A program made the position numbers and the translations under genes. Positions 42,416 to 51,123 of a stretch of 64,000 nt of DNA are shown piece by piece. Origin of the DNA: Arcobacter_B sp049472135 (GTDB lineage: Bacteria > Campylobacterota > Campylobacteria > Campylobacterales > Arcobacteraceae); the NCBI RefSeq assembly GCF_049472135.1, contig NZ_JBMOVV010000007.1:1-64000 (forward strand). Reading direction: 5' to 3'. Under the pieces are notes generated by a model. The model was given only the letters and a program-made list of their open reading frames with translations. It did not search any database and was not told where the DNA came from. Within the stretch, counting starts at the first letter, position 1, and the number at the start of each line of letters is the position of its first letter.

Positions 42416-42829
42416 ATGGAACAAACACTATCAATCATCAAACCTGACGCGGTAGCTAAAAATGTTGTAGGTAAAATCTTAGACAGATTTGAATCAAATG
42501 GATTAAGAATTGCAGCAACTAAAAAAGTTCAATTAAGCAAAGCTGATGCAGAAGCATTCTACGCAGTACACGCTGAAAGACCATTTTTCGGAGAATTAGT
42601 TGAATTCATGATTTCTGGACCAGTAGTAGTATCTGTTTTAGAAGGTGAAAATGCAATGGCTAAAAACAGAGACTTAATGGGTGCTACTAACCCTAAAGAA
42701 GCTGCAGCTGGAACAATTAGAGCAGATTTCGCTGATTCTATTGATGCAAATGCAGTACACGGTTCTGATTCTTTAGAGAATGCAGCAAACGAAATTAAAT
42801 TCTTCTTCTCTGACAGAGAAATTTGTTAA
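42416..42829 (+). CDS. ndk: Nucleoside diphosphate kinase
   Basis: The 137-residue protein starts EQTLSIIKPDAVAKNVVGKI and contains ERPFFGELVEFMISGPVV, GATNPKEAAAGTIR and the active-site histidine in AVHGSDSLENA. It transfers phosphate between NTPs and NDPs. Full length. Confidence 0.96.
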   Translation: MEQTLSIIKPDAVAKNVVGKILDRFESNGLRIAATKKVQLSKADAEAFYAVHAERPFFGELVEFMISGPVVVSVLEGENAMAKNRDLMGATNPKEAAAGTIRADFADSIDANAVHGSDSLENAANEIKFFFSDREIC

Positions 42830-42844
42830 TAAATAAGTATTTTT

Positions 42845-42850
42845 TATAAT
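42845..42850 (+). promoter_or_regulatory. TATAAT five bases before the yceD-like ATG
   Basis: TATAAT, then TTAAC, then ATG at 42856, with no Shine-Dalgarno sequence between. A leaderless transcript would start at or next to the ATG. Confidence 0.4.
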
Positions 42851-42855
42851 TTAAC

Positions 42856-43236
42856 ATGAAAATAGAATTTAAGAAAGTTCCTCAAAACCCTAGTGAATTC
42901 AGTGCTTCACTTGATTCAGTAGAAATTGAAGGTACTTTTTGTAAAATATCGCAATCGTTAGTAAAAATCGATGCAGTATTAAAAGGTAATACTGACATTG
43001 ATTGTTGCAGATGTGGTATCACAGATATTATTACTTTAAATGAAAAGGCAAACTTTTTATTAAGTGATGGTATTTATAAAGATGATTCTGAATCAGAAGA
43101 TTTAGTAATCGAAATAGAAAATAATACAATTGACTTTGATGAAATCATCCAAAGTGAATTAGAATCAATTAAAAGTGATTACTATCTATGTGAAAATTGT
43201 TCACAAGACGATAGTGAATTTCAAAAAGAATTTTAA
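42856..43236 (+). CDS. yceD: DUF177/YceD family protein
   Basis: The 126-residue acidic protein has the DUF177 layout: a first strand-rich half, a cysteine pair in DIDCCRCGIT, a core IDFDEIIQSELES and a second pair in YYLCENC, which may bind zinc. In many bacteria it precedes rpmF, as here (ten bases), and is linked to 23S rRNA accumulation. Symbol given by family and context. Confidence 0.8.
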   Translation: MKIEFKKVPQNPSEFSASLDSVEIEGTFCKISQSLVKIDAVLKGNTDIDCCRCGITDIITLNEKANFLLSDGIYKDDSESEDLVIEIENNTIDFDEIIQSELESIKSDYYLCENCSQDDSEFQKEF

Positions 43237-43246
43237 GGAGAAAAAA

Positions 43247-43399
43247 ATGGCAGTACCAAAGAGAAGAGTATCTCATACTAGAGCAGCGAAAAGAAGAACT
43301 CACTACAAAATAACTTTAAAGAAACCAGTTAAAGATAGTGATGGATCTTGGAAAATGCCTCATATGGTTAACCCAAACACTGGTGAATACAAAAGCTAA
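43247..43399 (+). CDS. rpmF: 50S ribosomal protein L32
   Basis: The 50-residue protein reads MAVPKRRVSHTRAAKRRTHY..., the standard L32 N-terminus, and ends PNTGEYKS. The start at 43247 has AAGGAG seven bases upstream; longer frames to 43175 are not the gene. The stop overlaps plsX by one base (TAATG). The cysteine zinc ligands of some L32 proteins are absent (C- form). Confidence 0.96.
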   Translation: MAVPKRRVSHTRAAKRRTHYKITLKKPVKDSDGSWKMPHMVNPNTGEYKS

Positions 43400-44391
43400 T
43401 GTTAAAGATCGCTATAGATGCAATGGGTGGGGACTTCGGTCCTGAACCTATTATGGAGGGATTAATATCCGCTCTAAAACAAAACAATAACTTCACTGCA
43501 ATTGCAGTTGGTAAAAAAGAACAACTAGAATCTTTATTGCCAAAACAATATCAATCAAGAGTTGAAATATTAGATACAGATGATGTAATTAGTATGCACG
43601 ACTCTGCTACAGATGCACTTAAAAGAAAAGACTCTACAATTTACAAAGCTATAGAATTAGTAAGAAACCAAGAAGCTGATGCAGTTGTTTCTGCAGGACA
43701 CTCTGGTGCCTCAATGTCTTTAGCAACACTTAGAATTGGAAGAATCAAAGGTGTATCAAGACCTGCTATTGCAACACTTATGCCAACAAGCGAAAATCAA
43801 AATACTTTAGTATTAGACGTTGGAGCTAATGTTGATAGTGATGCTAAAAATCTATTCGAATTTGCTGTTATGGGACAAGTTTATGCACAAGATGTATTAC
43901 AACTTGATGAACCAATAGTTGGTTTACTTTCAAATGGTGAAGAAGAAAGCAAAGGTAATGAAGTTACTAAAGAGGCTTATAAACTTATATCAAGAGTTCC
44001 AAATTTTGCAGGTAATGTAGAAGGTAGTGATATCTTCAAAGGAACAGTTGATGTTGTTGTTTGTGATGGTTTTGTAGGAAATATCTTACTTAAAACAGCT
44101 GAGGGTGTTGCAGACACTATCGGTCAAATCATCAAAAAGAATTTAAAAAGATCTCTAATTTCAATTGCTGGTGCAGTTCTTATGAGAAAAGTATTCAAAA
44201 ACTTAAAAGTTAGAGTTGACTATGCAGAATATGGTGGAGCACCATTATTAGGTGTTAAATCACCTGTTATTATTGCCCATGGAAAGTCAAATCCTAAAGC
44301 AATTCAAAATGCAATCTTCCAAGCTATCAATGCAGCTAGCTCAAACTTAAATAGTCATATTGAAGAGAGATTATCACAGTATAGTAAATAG
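43399..44391 (+). CDS. plsX: Phosphate acyltransferase PlsX
   Basis: The 330-residue protein begins IAIDAMGGDFGPEPIMEGLI and has VVSAGHSGASMSLA, LVLDVGANVDSD and VVVCDGFVGNILLKT. It makes acyl-phosphate from acyl-ACP for phospholipid synthesis. Part of the conserved yceD-rpmF-plsX-fabH run. Confidence 0.96.
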   Translation: MLKIAIDAMGGDFGPEPIMEGLISALKQNNNFTAIAVGKKEQLESLLPKQYQSRVEILDTDDVISMHDSATDALKRKDSTIYKAIELVRNQEADAVVSAGHSGASMSLATLRIGRIKGVSRPAIATLMPTSENQNTLVLDVGANVDSDAKNLFEFAVMGQVYAQDVLQLDEPIVGLLSNGEEESKGNEVTKEAYKLISRVPNFAGNVEGSDIFKGTVDVVVCDGFVGNILLKTAEGVADTIGQIIKKNLKRSLISIAGAVLMRKVFKNLKVRVDYAEYGGAPLLGVKSPVIIAHGKSNPKAIQNAIFQAINAASSNLNSHIEERLSQYSK

Positions 44392-44433
44392 TTATTTATA
44401 GCTACACTATACTTTCATTTTAAGGATATGTAA

Positions 44434-45432
44434 ATGGCATATGCAGCTTTTAGATCTATTGGTGCTTATATTCCACCAAAGATTATGACAAATGCAGATT
44501 TTGAAAAAATTATTGATACTAGTGACGAGTGGATTACTAAAAGAACTGGTATTAAAGAAAGAAGAATTTCTGAAGAAAACGAAGCTTCATCTGATTTAGG
44601 AGCAAAAGCAGCGGAAGTTGCTATTGAAAGAGCAGGAATTGCAAAAGAAGATATCGATATGGTTATCTGTGCAACTGTAACTCCTGATTATTTATGTATG
44701 CCTTCAACGGCTTGTTTAATCGCATCAAAATTAGACTTACCTCCTGTTCAAGCTTATGATATTAGTGCTGCATGTACTGGATTTGTATACGCAGTATCAG
44801 TAGCTAAAGCATTTATTGAATCAGGTATGAAGAAAAATGTTCTAATTATAGGTGCAGAAACTTATACATCAATTTTAGATTATACTGACAGAGGAACTTG
44901 TTTTATCTTTGGAGATGGAGCAGGAGCTGCAATTATTTCAGCTACAGATGATAAAAGTGAAGCTATTGTAGATGTAAACTGTTCAAGTGATGGAAACTAT
45001 GATGATTTAATCAAAACTCCAGGTGGAGGAAGTAAACATCCATGTTCACAAGAAGTAGTAGAGCAAAAAATGGCATGTATTAAAATGAAAGGTAATGAAA
45101 CTTTCAAACTTGCAGTAAAAACACTAACAGCAGATGTTGAAGTAATGATGAAAAAACACAACATTACAAATAGTGATATAGACCATTTTATCCCTCATCA
45201 AGCGAACTATAGAATTATTAGTGCTGTAGGAAAAGCTTTAGGACTTAATGATGAACAAACAGTTGTTACTGTAGATAAATATGGTAATACATCAGCAGCG
45301 TCAATTCCAATGGCAATGAACTATGCTTATGAACAAGGAAAAATCAAAAAAGGTGATAAAATCTTATTTGATGCTTTTGGAGCAGGACTTACTTGGGGAA
45401 GTGCTTATTTCCCGTTTGCACCAAAAAACTAG
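44434..45432 (+). CDS. fabH: 3-oxoacyl-ACP synthase III
   Basis: The 332-residue protein has the catalytic cysteine in DISAACTGFVYA (Cys114), His in HFIPHQANYRII and Asn in YGNTSAASIP, plus DEWITKRTGIKERR near the N-terminus. It condenses acetyl-CoA with malonyl-ACP to start fatty acids. AAGGA precedes the ATG. Confidence 0.96.
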   Translation: MAYAAFRSIGAYIPPKIMTNADFEKIIDTSDEWITKRTGIKERRISEENEASSDLGAKAAEVAIERAGIAKEDIDMVICATVTPDYLCMPSTACLIASKLDLPPVQAYDISAACTGFVYAVSVAKAFIESGMKKNVLIIGAETYTSILDYTDRGTCFIFGDGAGAAIISATDDKSEAIVDVNCSSDGNYDDLIKTPGGGSKHPCSQEVVEQKMACIKMKGNETFKLAVKTLTADVEVMMKKHNITNSDIDHFIPHQANYRIISAVGKALGLNDEQTVVTVDKYGNTSAASIPMAMNYAYEQGKIKKGDKILFDAFGAGLTWGSAYFPFAPKN

Positions 45433-45459
45433 ATAAAAGAGGCTAAAGCCTTTTTATCT
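45432..45459. terminator. Hairpin after fabH
   Basis: GATAAAAGAGGC and GCCTTTTTATC pair around TAAA with one bulged base, just after the fabH stop. Confidence 0.75.
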
Positions 45460-45521
45460 ACTACACAAACTATAACTCTTAAATCATAATATTAATCAAA
45501 AAACAAAATAAGACTTTAGCA

Positions 45522-45842
45522 CTATAAATATTGTACTAAAGCCATATAAAAAATCGTTCCAGAAAAAATAGAAACTAAATAGTTTTTAAAAGTTAAATGT
45601 AAAACTGCTGTAAAAACAATTCCACTAATCTCTTTAAATCCATATGGAGCAAGAGAAAAATCAACATCTTTAACCGAATAAACAATCAAGATTGTCATAA
45701 TAACAGCAGGAAAAAACCTTTCAATAAATACTACATAAGAAGGTAGTTCATTTTTCCTAAAAAATAAAAAAGGAAAAACTCTTGTAAAAAAGTTTACAAC
45801 TGCCATAATAGCAATAGCTATATATATTTCAATTCCACTCAT
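45522..45842 (-). CDS. azlD: AzlD-family branched-chain amino-acid exporter subunit
   Basis: The 106-residue protein has four hydrophobic segments and the AzlD motif AVVNFFTRVFPFLFF. It overlaps azlC by four bases. With AzlC it forms an exporter for branched-chain amino acids or analogues. Confidence 0.88.
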   Translation of the reverse strand: MSGIEIYIAIAIMAVVNFFTRVFPFLFFRKNELPSYVVFIERFFPAVIMTILIVYSVKDVDFSLAPYGFKEISGIVFTAVLHLTFKNYLVSIFSGTIFYMALVQYL

Positions 45843-46522
45843 TGTTCAATCTTTCTTCTAAAAGTAAACATTAAAATTAAAGCTAAAACGATTGAAACTA
45901 TTAACATTTTATCACTAGGGATAAAAACTAGTGAAAATAAAGATGCAATTCCGCCAATTATAAAAGGCATTATATTTTGTAAATTTTTATATTGTTCAAT
46001 ACATAAAACAACAAATAAAGCTGTTAAAGAAAATTCTAAACCTGCTGTATTAAATTTAATATTTGAACCAACAATAGCCCCTAAAGTACATCCTATAAAC
46101 CAATATGATTGATTAAAAGCTGTTAAAAAAAAGTAATACCATTTTTTCTTTAATGATTCATCATCTTTTATTGTTGTTAAAAGTGCATATGTTTCATCAG
46201 TCAATCCAAAAATCAAATAAGGTTTTAATTTCCCCGTTTTTTTAAATCTTTTAAGTAGTGATAATCCATAAAAAGACTGTCTAATATTTATAAACCATGT
46301 TGCAATTGCAATATCTACAAAACCTGCTTTTACATTAAAAAAGTTTATTGCTACAAACTGTAATGCTCCAGCATAAATAAAAAGTGACATGATAGGTGCT
46401 AAGTACCATGGGTAATCAAAAGATACCAAAAGTAAGCCAAATGCGAATCCTAAAACTGCATACCCCATCATAACTGGGATTGATACTTTAAATGCAGCTT
46501 TTATCTCTCTTTCATATTTCAA
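45839..46522 (-). CDS. azlC: AzlC-family branched-chain amino-acid exporter subunit
   Basis: The 227-residue inner-membrane protein has the AzlC blocks IPVMMGYAVLGFAFGLLL, SLFIYAGALQFVAINFF and NIRQSFYGLSLLKRFK, FGLTDETYALL. The larger half of the AzlCD exporter. It follows an SspB-like gene by 12 bases. Confidence 0.9.
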   Translation of the reverse strand: MKYEREIKAAFKVSIPVMMGYAVLGFAFGLLLVSFDYPWYLAPIMSLFIYAGALQFVAINFFNVKAGFVDIAIATWFINIRQSFYGLSLLKRFKKTGKLKPYLIFGLTDETYALLTTIKDDESLKKKWYYFFLTAFNQSYWFIGCTLGAIVGSNIKFNTAGLEFSLTALFVVLCIEQYKNLQNIMPFIIGGIASLFSLVFIPSDKMLIVSIVLALILMFTFRRKIEQ

Positions 46523-46534
46523 TACTTACACCAC

Positions 46535-46987
46535 CTACTTATCAAACTTTTTATTATTTGGATTGTTTTTGAAAACATTCATTGATTTTTCTTTTGGGTC
46601 TTTATTAAATTTATCAACCGTTGCAACAGAGTTTATATACAAAATTGATTCATCAACTACAATTTGAAATACACTATGAAGTGGAACTTTTACAACAGAA
46701 CCAAAGTTTTCACTTCCAAAGCCGGCTTCAAAGCTTATATAATCTTCTGTCATTTCAATAGTTGTATAAGTATAGTTACTTAAAATAAATAGTGAAAATT
46801 TTTGTAATTGATCTTTTATTGTTGTAGGTAATTCAGGAGTAAACTCTATTGGTTCAATATTAGCTGTTATAGAAAATTCTTGGTCTTTATCTAAAAGAAA
46901 TTCTATCGTTTCAAACACTTGTTTCTTTACTAAGTTCTTGTAATTTACATCTTCTATTATATCATTTATCATTTTATTAATATCCAT
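46535..46987 (-). CDS. SspB-like protein, possible ClpXP adaptor
   Basis: The 150-residue protein is not firmly recognised. The middle part (residues about 36-113) resembles SspB: an Ile-rich strand, then YISFEAGFGSENFGSVVKVPLHSVFQIVV, comparable to the SspB block with 'F.ARFGG....I.VP..AV..I'. The Asn/Lys-rich tail (residues 125-150, ending NKKFDK) is disordered, and SspB proteins use such tails to bind ClpX. No ssrA or clp gene is near. The upstream promoter region is shared with the divergent LapG-like gene. Confidence 0.45.
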   Translation of the reverse strand: MDINKMINDIIEDVNYKNLVKKQVFETIEFLLDKDQEFSITANIEPIEFTPELPTTIKDQLQKFSLFILSNYTYTTIEMTEDYISFEAGFGSENFGSVVKVPLHSVFQIVVDESILYINSVATVDKFNKDPKEKSMNVFKNNPNNKKFDK

Positions 46988-47003
46988 TTTAAAATTTTAG
47001 TGG

Positions 47004-47009
47004 TATTAT
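47004..47009 (+). promoter_or_regulatory. TATTAT element five bases before the LapG-like ATG
   Basis: TGG-TATTAT, then AACTT, then ATG at 47015; no Shine-Dalgarno sequence. On the minus strand the same bases read TTATAAT and can serve the divergent gene. Confidence 0.4.
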
Positions 47010-47014
47010 AACTT

Positions 47015-47656
47015 ATGAAACGAATATTTTTGCTTATTTTAATACTTTATAATATTACTTTTGCTTATGAATTTAAATTAAATAAAGATGATATTAAGTA
47101 TATACAACAATCTAAAAAACAATCATTTATTGTTAATAGACTAAAAAAATACAAAGCATTAAAAGAAAAAGTTGTAGATTATACACTAATAAGAAAACTA
47201 TCACATGTTAATACCTTTTTCAATAAAATATTACCTAAACAAGATATTACAGCAAACTCTTCTATTGATTATTGGGCAACACCTAAAGAGTTTTTGATAC
47301 AAGGACATGGAGATTGTGAAGATTATGTAATTAGTAAATATTTCACATTACTTGAATTAGGAATTAAAAAAGAAAATCTTTATTTTGCTGTTGTAAAAGT
47401 AAAAGGAGAGAGAGACTATCATATGGTATTACTTTATGTGGAAAAGAAAAACAAAAGTCCCCTAGTTTTAGATAATCTTAGCTTTAAAGTAATTCCTTTT
47501 AACAAAAGAAAAAGACTAATCCCAAAATTTGCTTTTAATGAAATTGACTCTTACTTATTCACAAAAGATGGTTTTACTAAAAAAGTAAAAGTAAATTGGG
47601 GAAGTGAAAATAAATGGGAAAATCTTCTTAAAAGAGTCTATGAAAAAAATGAATAA
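47015..47656 (+). CDS. Periplasmic transglutaminase-like cysteine protease (LapG/BTLCP family)
   Basis: The 213-residue protein has a signal peptide (MKRIFLLILILYNITFA) and the LapG-family triad: Cys101 in QGHGDCEDYVISKY, His136 in RDYHMVLLYV and Asp153 in LVLDNLS. DYWATPKEFL is the block just before the cysteine. LapG-type proteases cut large surface adhesins near their N-terminus when cyclic-di-GMP is low. No LapD gene is here, and the repeat protein at 1-2655 has a normal signal peptide instead of a LapG retention module, so the target must be elsewhere. Its end overlaps the convergent pabC-like gene by 19 bases. Confidence 0.85.
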   Translation: MKRIFLLILILYNITFAYEFKLNKDDIKYIQQSKKQSFIVNRLKKYKALKEKVVDYTLIRKLSHVNTFFNKILPKQDITANSSIDYWATPKEFLIQGHGDCEDYVISKYFTLLELGIKKENLYFAVVKVKGERDYHMVLLYVEKKNKSPLVLDNLSFKVIPFNKRKRLIPKFAFNEIDSYLFTKDGFTKKVKVNWGSENKWENLLKRVYEKNE

Positions 47657-48219
47657 TCTTTAATTTCATCAAAATCAATCATTGCATTCATTAAAGAGAT
47701 TTTCTCTGATTCTTTTAACATTTCAACTGTTATATCTTTTTCAAATATCTGCCCTTTATCTATAAGTCTAGCTCTTGTTGTACCTTCAAGTAAAGGTTTC
47801 TTAGGAGTAATCCATCTATTCTCATAGAAAATAGCAATATTAGCAATTGAAGTATCAGTTATAAAACCATTTTTAACGATAATAATTTCATCACAATTAG
47901 CTTTTTTTTCATATAAACTATTTAAAGATTCTCTATTTAAATACTTTTTTGAATAATCAATATTTTCATCACAAACAATTTTAAAAGTCTTAATATCTCT
48001 TTTTTTATACTCAAAATAGCTTACTTCTAAAACACCTGTTTCATCATATATTAACTTACATCTTAGAAGTTTGTTTGATATAGGATAAATATATTCACTA
48101 AGATTTATATTTAAACCTACAGTTTTAGCAATTCGTTTTTGATGATATTCTAAATTAAAAACCTCGTAATCATCACATTTTATAGTTTCAAAATACACTT
48201 TCTCTTCTTTTATAATCAA
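47638..48219 (-). CDS. pabC: Aminotransferase class IV, aminodeoxychorismate lyase-like
   Basis: The 193-residue protein belongs to the PLP fold-type IV group: ETIKC near the N-terminus, a Lys region around YSKKYL, DEIIIVKNGFITDTSIANIAIF and LLEGTTRARLI are typical. It is shorter than E. coli PabC. A pabB-like gene at 50148 supports the p-aminobenzoate role. The start is a TTG at 48219. Convergent with the LapG-like gene. Confidence 0.7.
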   Translation of the reverse strand: MIIKEEKVYFETIKCDDYEVFNLEYHQKRIAKTVGLNINLSEYIYPISNKLLRCKLIYDETGVLEVSYFEYKKRDIKTFKIVCDENIDYSKKYLNRESLNSLYEKKANCDEIIIVKNGFITDTSIANIAIFYENRWITPKKPLLEGTTRARLIDKGQIFEKDITVEMLKESEKISLMNAMIDFDEIKDYSFFS

Positions 48220-48266
48220 TTTAAATTTAAAAGATATAATATCAAAACTTTATTTTAAGGCTTCTC

Positions 48267-49043
48267 ATGCAAAAAAAATACCAAAAAATTATTGATAGCT
48301 ATAAAGATTTTGATAATACTTATAAATATGCCTATATAGGTATTCCAAAAGGTTTTGGAGGCTTAAAGAAACACTACTTTGGAACCTTAGAAAAATTCAA
48401 AAAACTATACCCAAATTTTAAAGCTTCAAATAAAATACCAACTGTTTTATTTTTACATGGTTCAGCAGGATTAAACAAAGGAGTAATTTATAGAAAATGG
48501 ATTGTTGAAAAAGCAAATTTTATTTTCTTTTGTCCTAACTCTTTTAAAGTAAAAAATAGACCAACATATGAAACACCAACAAAACTAAAAAATTATGAGA
48601 AAGTTCATAAATTTAGACAAGCAGAAATACACTACAATCTTCAAAAACTACAAAACATAAGTTTTATAGATACAAATAATATCTTTTTAATGGGTAATTC
48701 AGAAGGTGGTTTAGCTGCTGCTGCCTTTAAAGGAAAAGAGTTTAAAGGAAGAATAGTAACTGCTTACTCTTGTGAGAACTCATATTATTCAAAAAACTTT
48801 GAATTGGGAGCTACTAAGTATGAACCTTTTTTAAATATAATAGGAACACATGATGAATATTTTTCAAATGATGCAAAGCCTACTAAAGATCATGAAGTAG
48901 AAGGTCATTGTACTAAAGCTTTAAAAAAATATAAAAATGCAAAGGTTATAATACTTCCACAAACAAAACATGATATTACTACAAATATCTATGTAAAAGA
49001 TGACATTATAAACTTTCTAAAACTTTGGAGTAAAGAAGCCTAA
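48267..49043 (+). CDS. Alpha/beta hydrolase, dienelactone-hydrolase-like
   Basis: The 258-residue protein has the oxyanion motif VLFLHGSAGLNKG, the nucleophile elbow LMGNSEGGLAA (G-N-S-E-G), the acidic residue in IIGTHDEYF and a late histidine in LPQTKHDIT. No signal peptide. The substrate is unknown. An AAGG site precedes the ATG and a strong terminator follows. Confidence 0.75.
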   Translation: MQKKYQKIIDSYKDFDNTYKYAYIGIPKGFGGLKKHYFGTLEKFKKLYPNFKASNKIPTVLFLHGSAGLNKGVIYRKWIVEKANFIFFCPNSFKVKNRPTYETPTKLKNYEKVHKFRQAEIHYNLQKLQNISFIDTNNIFLMGNSEGGLAAAAFKGKEFKGRIVTAYSCENSYYSKNFELGATKYEPFLNIIGTHDEYFSNDAKPTKDHEVEGHCTKALKKYKNAKVIILPQTKHDITTNIYVKDDIINFLKLWSKEA

Positions 49044-49056
49044 AGGCTTCTTTTTT
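49032..49056. terminator. Bidirectional terminator, hydrolase / ATP-grasp-like gene
   Basis: AAAGAAGCC pairs with GGCTTCTTT around TAAA, followed by a T run; it lies on the hydrolase stop codon and just past the end of the convergent gene. Confidence 0.9.
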
Positions 49057-50080
49057 ATCTTACAAAAACTTGTGCGACATCTTTTGAATATTGTAATTCA
49101 GTTGTAATTCCAACACATGAACAGTTAATTTCAGATAAAACATACTTATCAGTTCCATCTTCATTATAATCTAAAATATAATCCATTGTCCATAATAATG
49201 GATAGTTTTGACCTCTTAAATATGGTCTTAAAACTTCTAAACCTTCAGTTGTTAAATCAACAACTTCTTTCCATTTAGGTTCACTTGGTGATTCATACTT
49301 ATATTTTGCACCAGAGAAAAGTGTAGCTGAGAACTGTCCATCTTGTGGCTTTTTATGTACAACAGAAATAGGTTTATCATTTACTAATAAAACTCTAATT
49401 TCACCCTCTTTTATTCTTTCTAAATATCTACATCCAACAAAACCAACTTTTCCTTGGAAATACTCAGCATATTCACTATCATCTTCAAAATTCTTCTCAA
49501 ATTTTGAGATAAATTCATGAATATCATCAAAGAAAAACTTCTCATTATTAACAGCTTCTGTTGAAATAATAGAACCATCATCTTGTTGTCTTACAAGATA
49601 AACACCCTCTCCTGTTGAACCATAATTTGTTTTTAAAACTCTGATTCCATGTTTTTGTAAATCTGAAGGAAATTTTGAAGCAAAATCTGGGAAGTTATGG
49701 TAGAAATACGACTCGTCATCACCTAAAATAGTACCTTTTAATTTTGCAAGAATATCTTTAAAATCAAGATTTATCATCACATCAGGGTGAGTATGAATCT
49801 CAACTCCACTATCACCTAATGCCTTTAAAAATTGGAAATATTCATCTACTTGTTTTAAATTACCTGGGTTAATTCTTGATATAACTGCAAAAGCATTTTG
49901 TTTTAAATACTCTAATAGTTGATATTTTTTGTTTGGTTTAAAAAATACAATCTCTGTCTTAAAAGAAGTTGCTTCTTCAATTGCTCTTAAAATTGGTTTT
50001 GTATCTGGTCTAAAACCATCAAAACCTTTATCACTACCTTTTTGATACTCAATTATAAAAACTGTATCTGCTTTTTTCAT
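49055..50080 (-). CDS. ATP-grasp-like protein of the Cj0069 type
   Basis: The 341-residue protein resembles a family conserved in Campylobacterota (Cj0069 in C. jejuni, as I recall). The fold looks like ATP-grasp: GIRVLKTNYGSTGEGVYLV (ATP-binding Lys and glycine loop), GEIRVLLVNDKPISVVHKKP, and a C-terminal YVLSEINCSCVGI (Glu-Ile-Asn metal site). It may ligate an amino or carboxyl group, but no substrate is known. No partner gene is obvious. Confidence 0.6.
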   Translation of the reverse strand: MKKADTVFIIEYQKGSDKGFDGFRPDTKPILRAIEEATSFKTEIVFFKPNKKYQLLEYLKQNAFAVISRINPGNLKQVDEYFQFLKALGDSGVEIHTHPDVMINLDFKDILAKLKGTILGDDESYFYHNFPDFASKFPSDLQKHGIRVLKTNYGSTGEGVYLVRQQDDGSIISTEAVNNEKFFFDDIHEFISKFEKNFEDDSEYAEYFQGKVGFVGCRYLERIKEGEIRVLLVNDKPISVVHKKPQDGQFSATLFSGAKYKYESPSEPKWKEVVDLTTEGLEVLRPYLRGQNYPLLWTMDYILDYNEDGTDKYVLSEINCSCVGITTELQYSKDVAQVFVR

Positions 50081-50147
50081 CTACTACTATCCTATTGAAA
50101 ATATTAGCAGAATAATAAAATTATTTGATTACATTAAAGTTACAATT

Positions 50148-51113
50148 TTAGAAGGGTAAATATATCTTATCTAGAAGCTCTTCATACTCTAATATGGCTT
50201 TTGAATCACATGTGATTCCACCTCCACTTTTATAGTACTGATTATTATTTTTATCTTCTTCAATAAATCTAATCATAACTGAACTATCAAAAGTTTCACC
50301 ATCATATATACCAAATATACCTGTATAAAAATCTCTTTCATAATCTTCTACTTCATCTAAAAGTTCAACTGTTTTTTTCTTTGGTGTTCCTGTTATTGAA
50401 CCTGCTGGTAACATTGAAGTAATAATTGTTCCTAGTTTTGATTGCCAATTAGATTCTAAGTGTGCAGAAATTTTTGAGCTTACTTGTAAAAGTTTTTTCT
50501 CACCTGCATTTATTTTATCAATATATCTAAACTTTTCAACTCTAACTTTTGAAGCAACAATTCCTAAATCATTTCTCAATAAGTCTACTACCATTGTATG
50601 CTCAGCCATTTCTTTTACATCACCTAAGATTTTAGCTTGAGCATTTGGTATTTTTGAGTCAATAGTCCCTTTCATAGGGTAAGTATAAATTTTATTTTTC
50701 TTAATTTTTACAAATCTTTCAGGGGAAAAACAAACAAAATTATCATCATCATTTTCATATCTTAATTTAAATTTTGCATTAACTTTTTCATATATTTCAT
50801 CTAAAGAATAAGCTGTTTTAATCTTAGTTTTAGACGTAAGATTTAAAAGGTATGTATTCCCTTCTTTTATTTGTTTTTGTAAAAAGTTAAACTTTTTTTC
50901 ATACTCCTCAAAAGAAATAGGATATTTTTCAACTTTTGTTTTGTGTTTTGATTCATTTGTTTTTTGTGAGTTGATTTCAAACTTTATATTATTTGGTAAA
51001 TCTTTGATTTTCTTACAATAGAATTTTTTGAAATCATATGAGATTACAAAGAAAAATGGCTCGTTTAACGAGCCAAATTTATTAATTTCTTCTTCAATTA
51101 GTTTTTTATTCAA
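50148..51113 (-). CDS. pabB: Aminodeoxychorismate synthase component I
   Basis: The 321-residue protein is the chorismate-binding domain alone: NTYLLNLTSKTKIKT, FVCFSPERFVKI, YPMKGTID, AEHTMVVDLLRNDLG, SMLPAGSITGTPKKKTVELL and DFYTGIFGIYDGETFDSSVMIRF. It makes aminodeoxychorismate for folate. It is shorter than E. coli PabB because the N-terminal half is reduced. Lies between the ATP-grasp-like gene and pyrB. Confidence 0.88.
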   Translation of the reverse strand: MNKKLIEEEINKFGSLNEPFFFVISYDFKKFYCKKIKDLPNNIKFEINSQKTNESKHKTKVEKYPISFEEYEKKFNFLQKQIKEGNTYLLNLTSKTKIKTAYSLDEIYEKVNAKFKLRYENDDDNFVCFSPERFVKIKKNKIYTYPMKGTIDSKIPNAQAKILGDVKEMAEHTMVVDLLRNDLGIVASKVRVEKFRYIDKINAGEKKLLQVSSKISAHLESNWQSKLGTIITSMLPAGSITGTPKKKTVELLDEVEDYERDFYTGIFGIYDGETFDSSVMIRFIEEDKNNNQYYKSGGGITCDSKAILEYEELLDKIYLPF

Positions 51114-51123
51114 TTTCTACTTT

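Noticed and set aside
43175..43246. Longer N-terminus for L32
   Set aside because: The ribosome site and the conserved MAVPKRR start lie at 43247; the extension overlaps the yceD-like gene.
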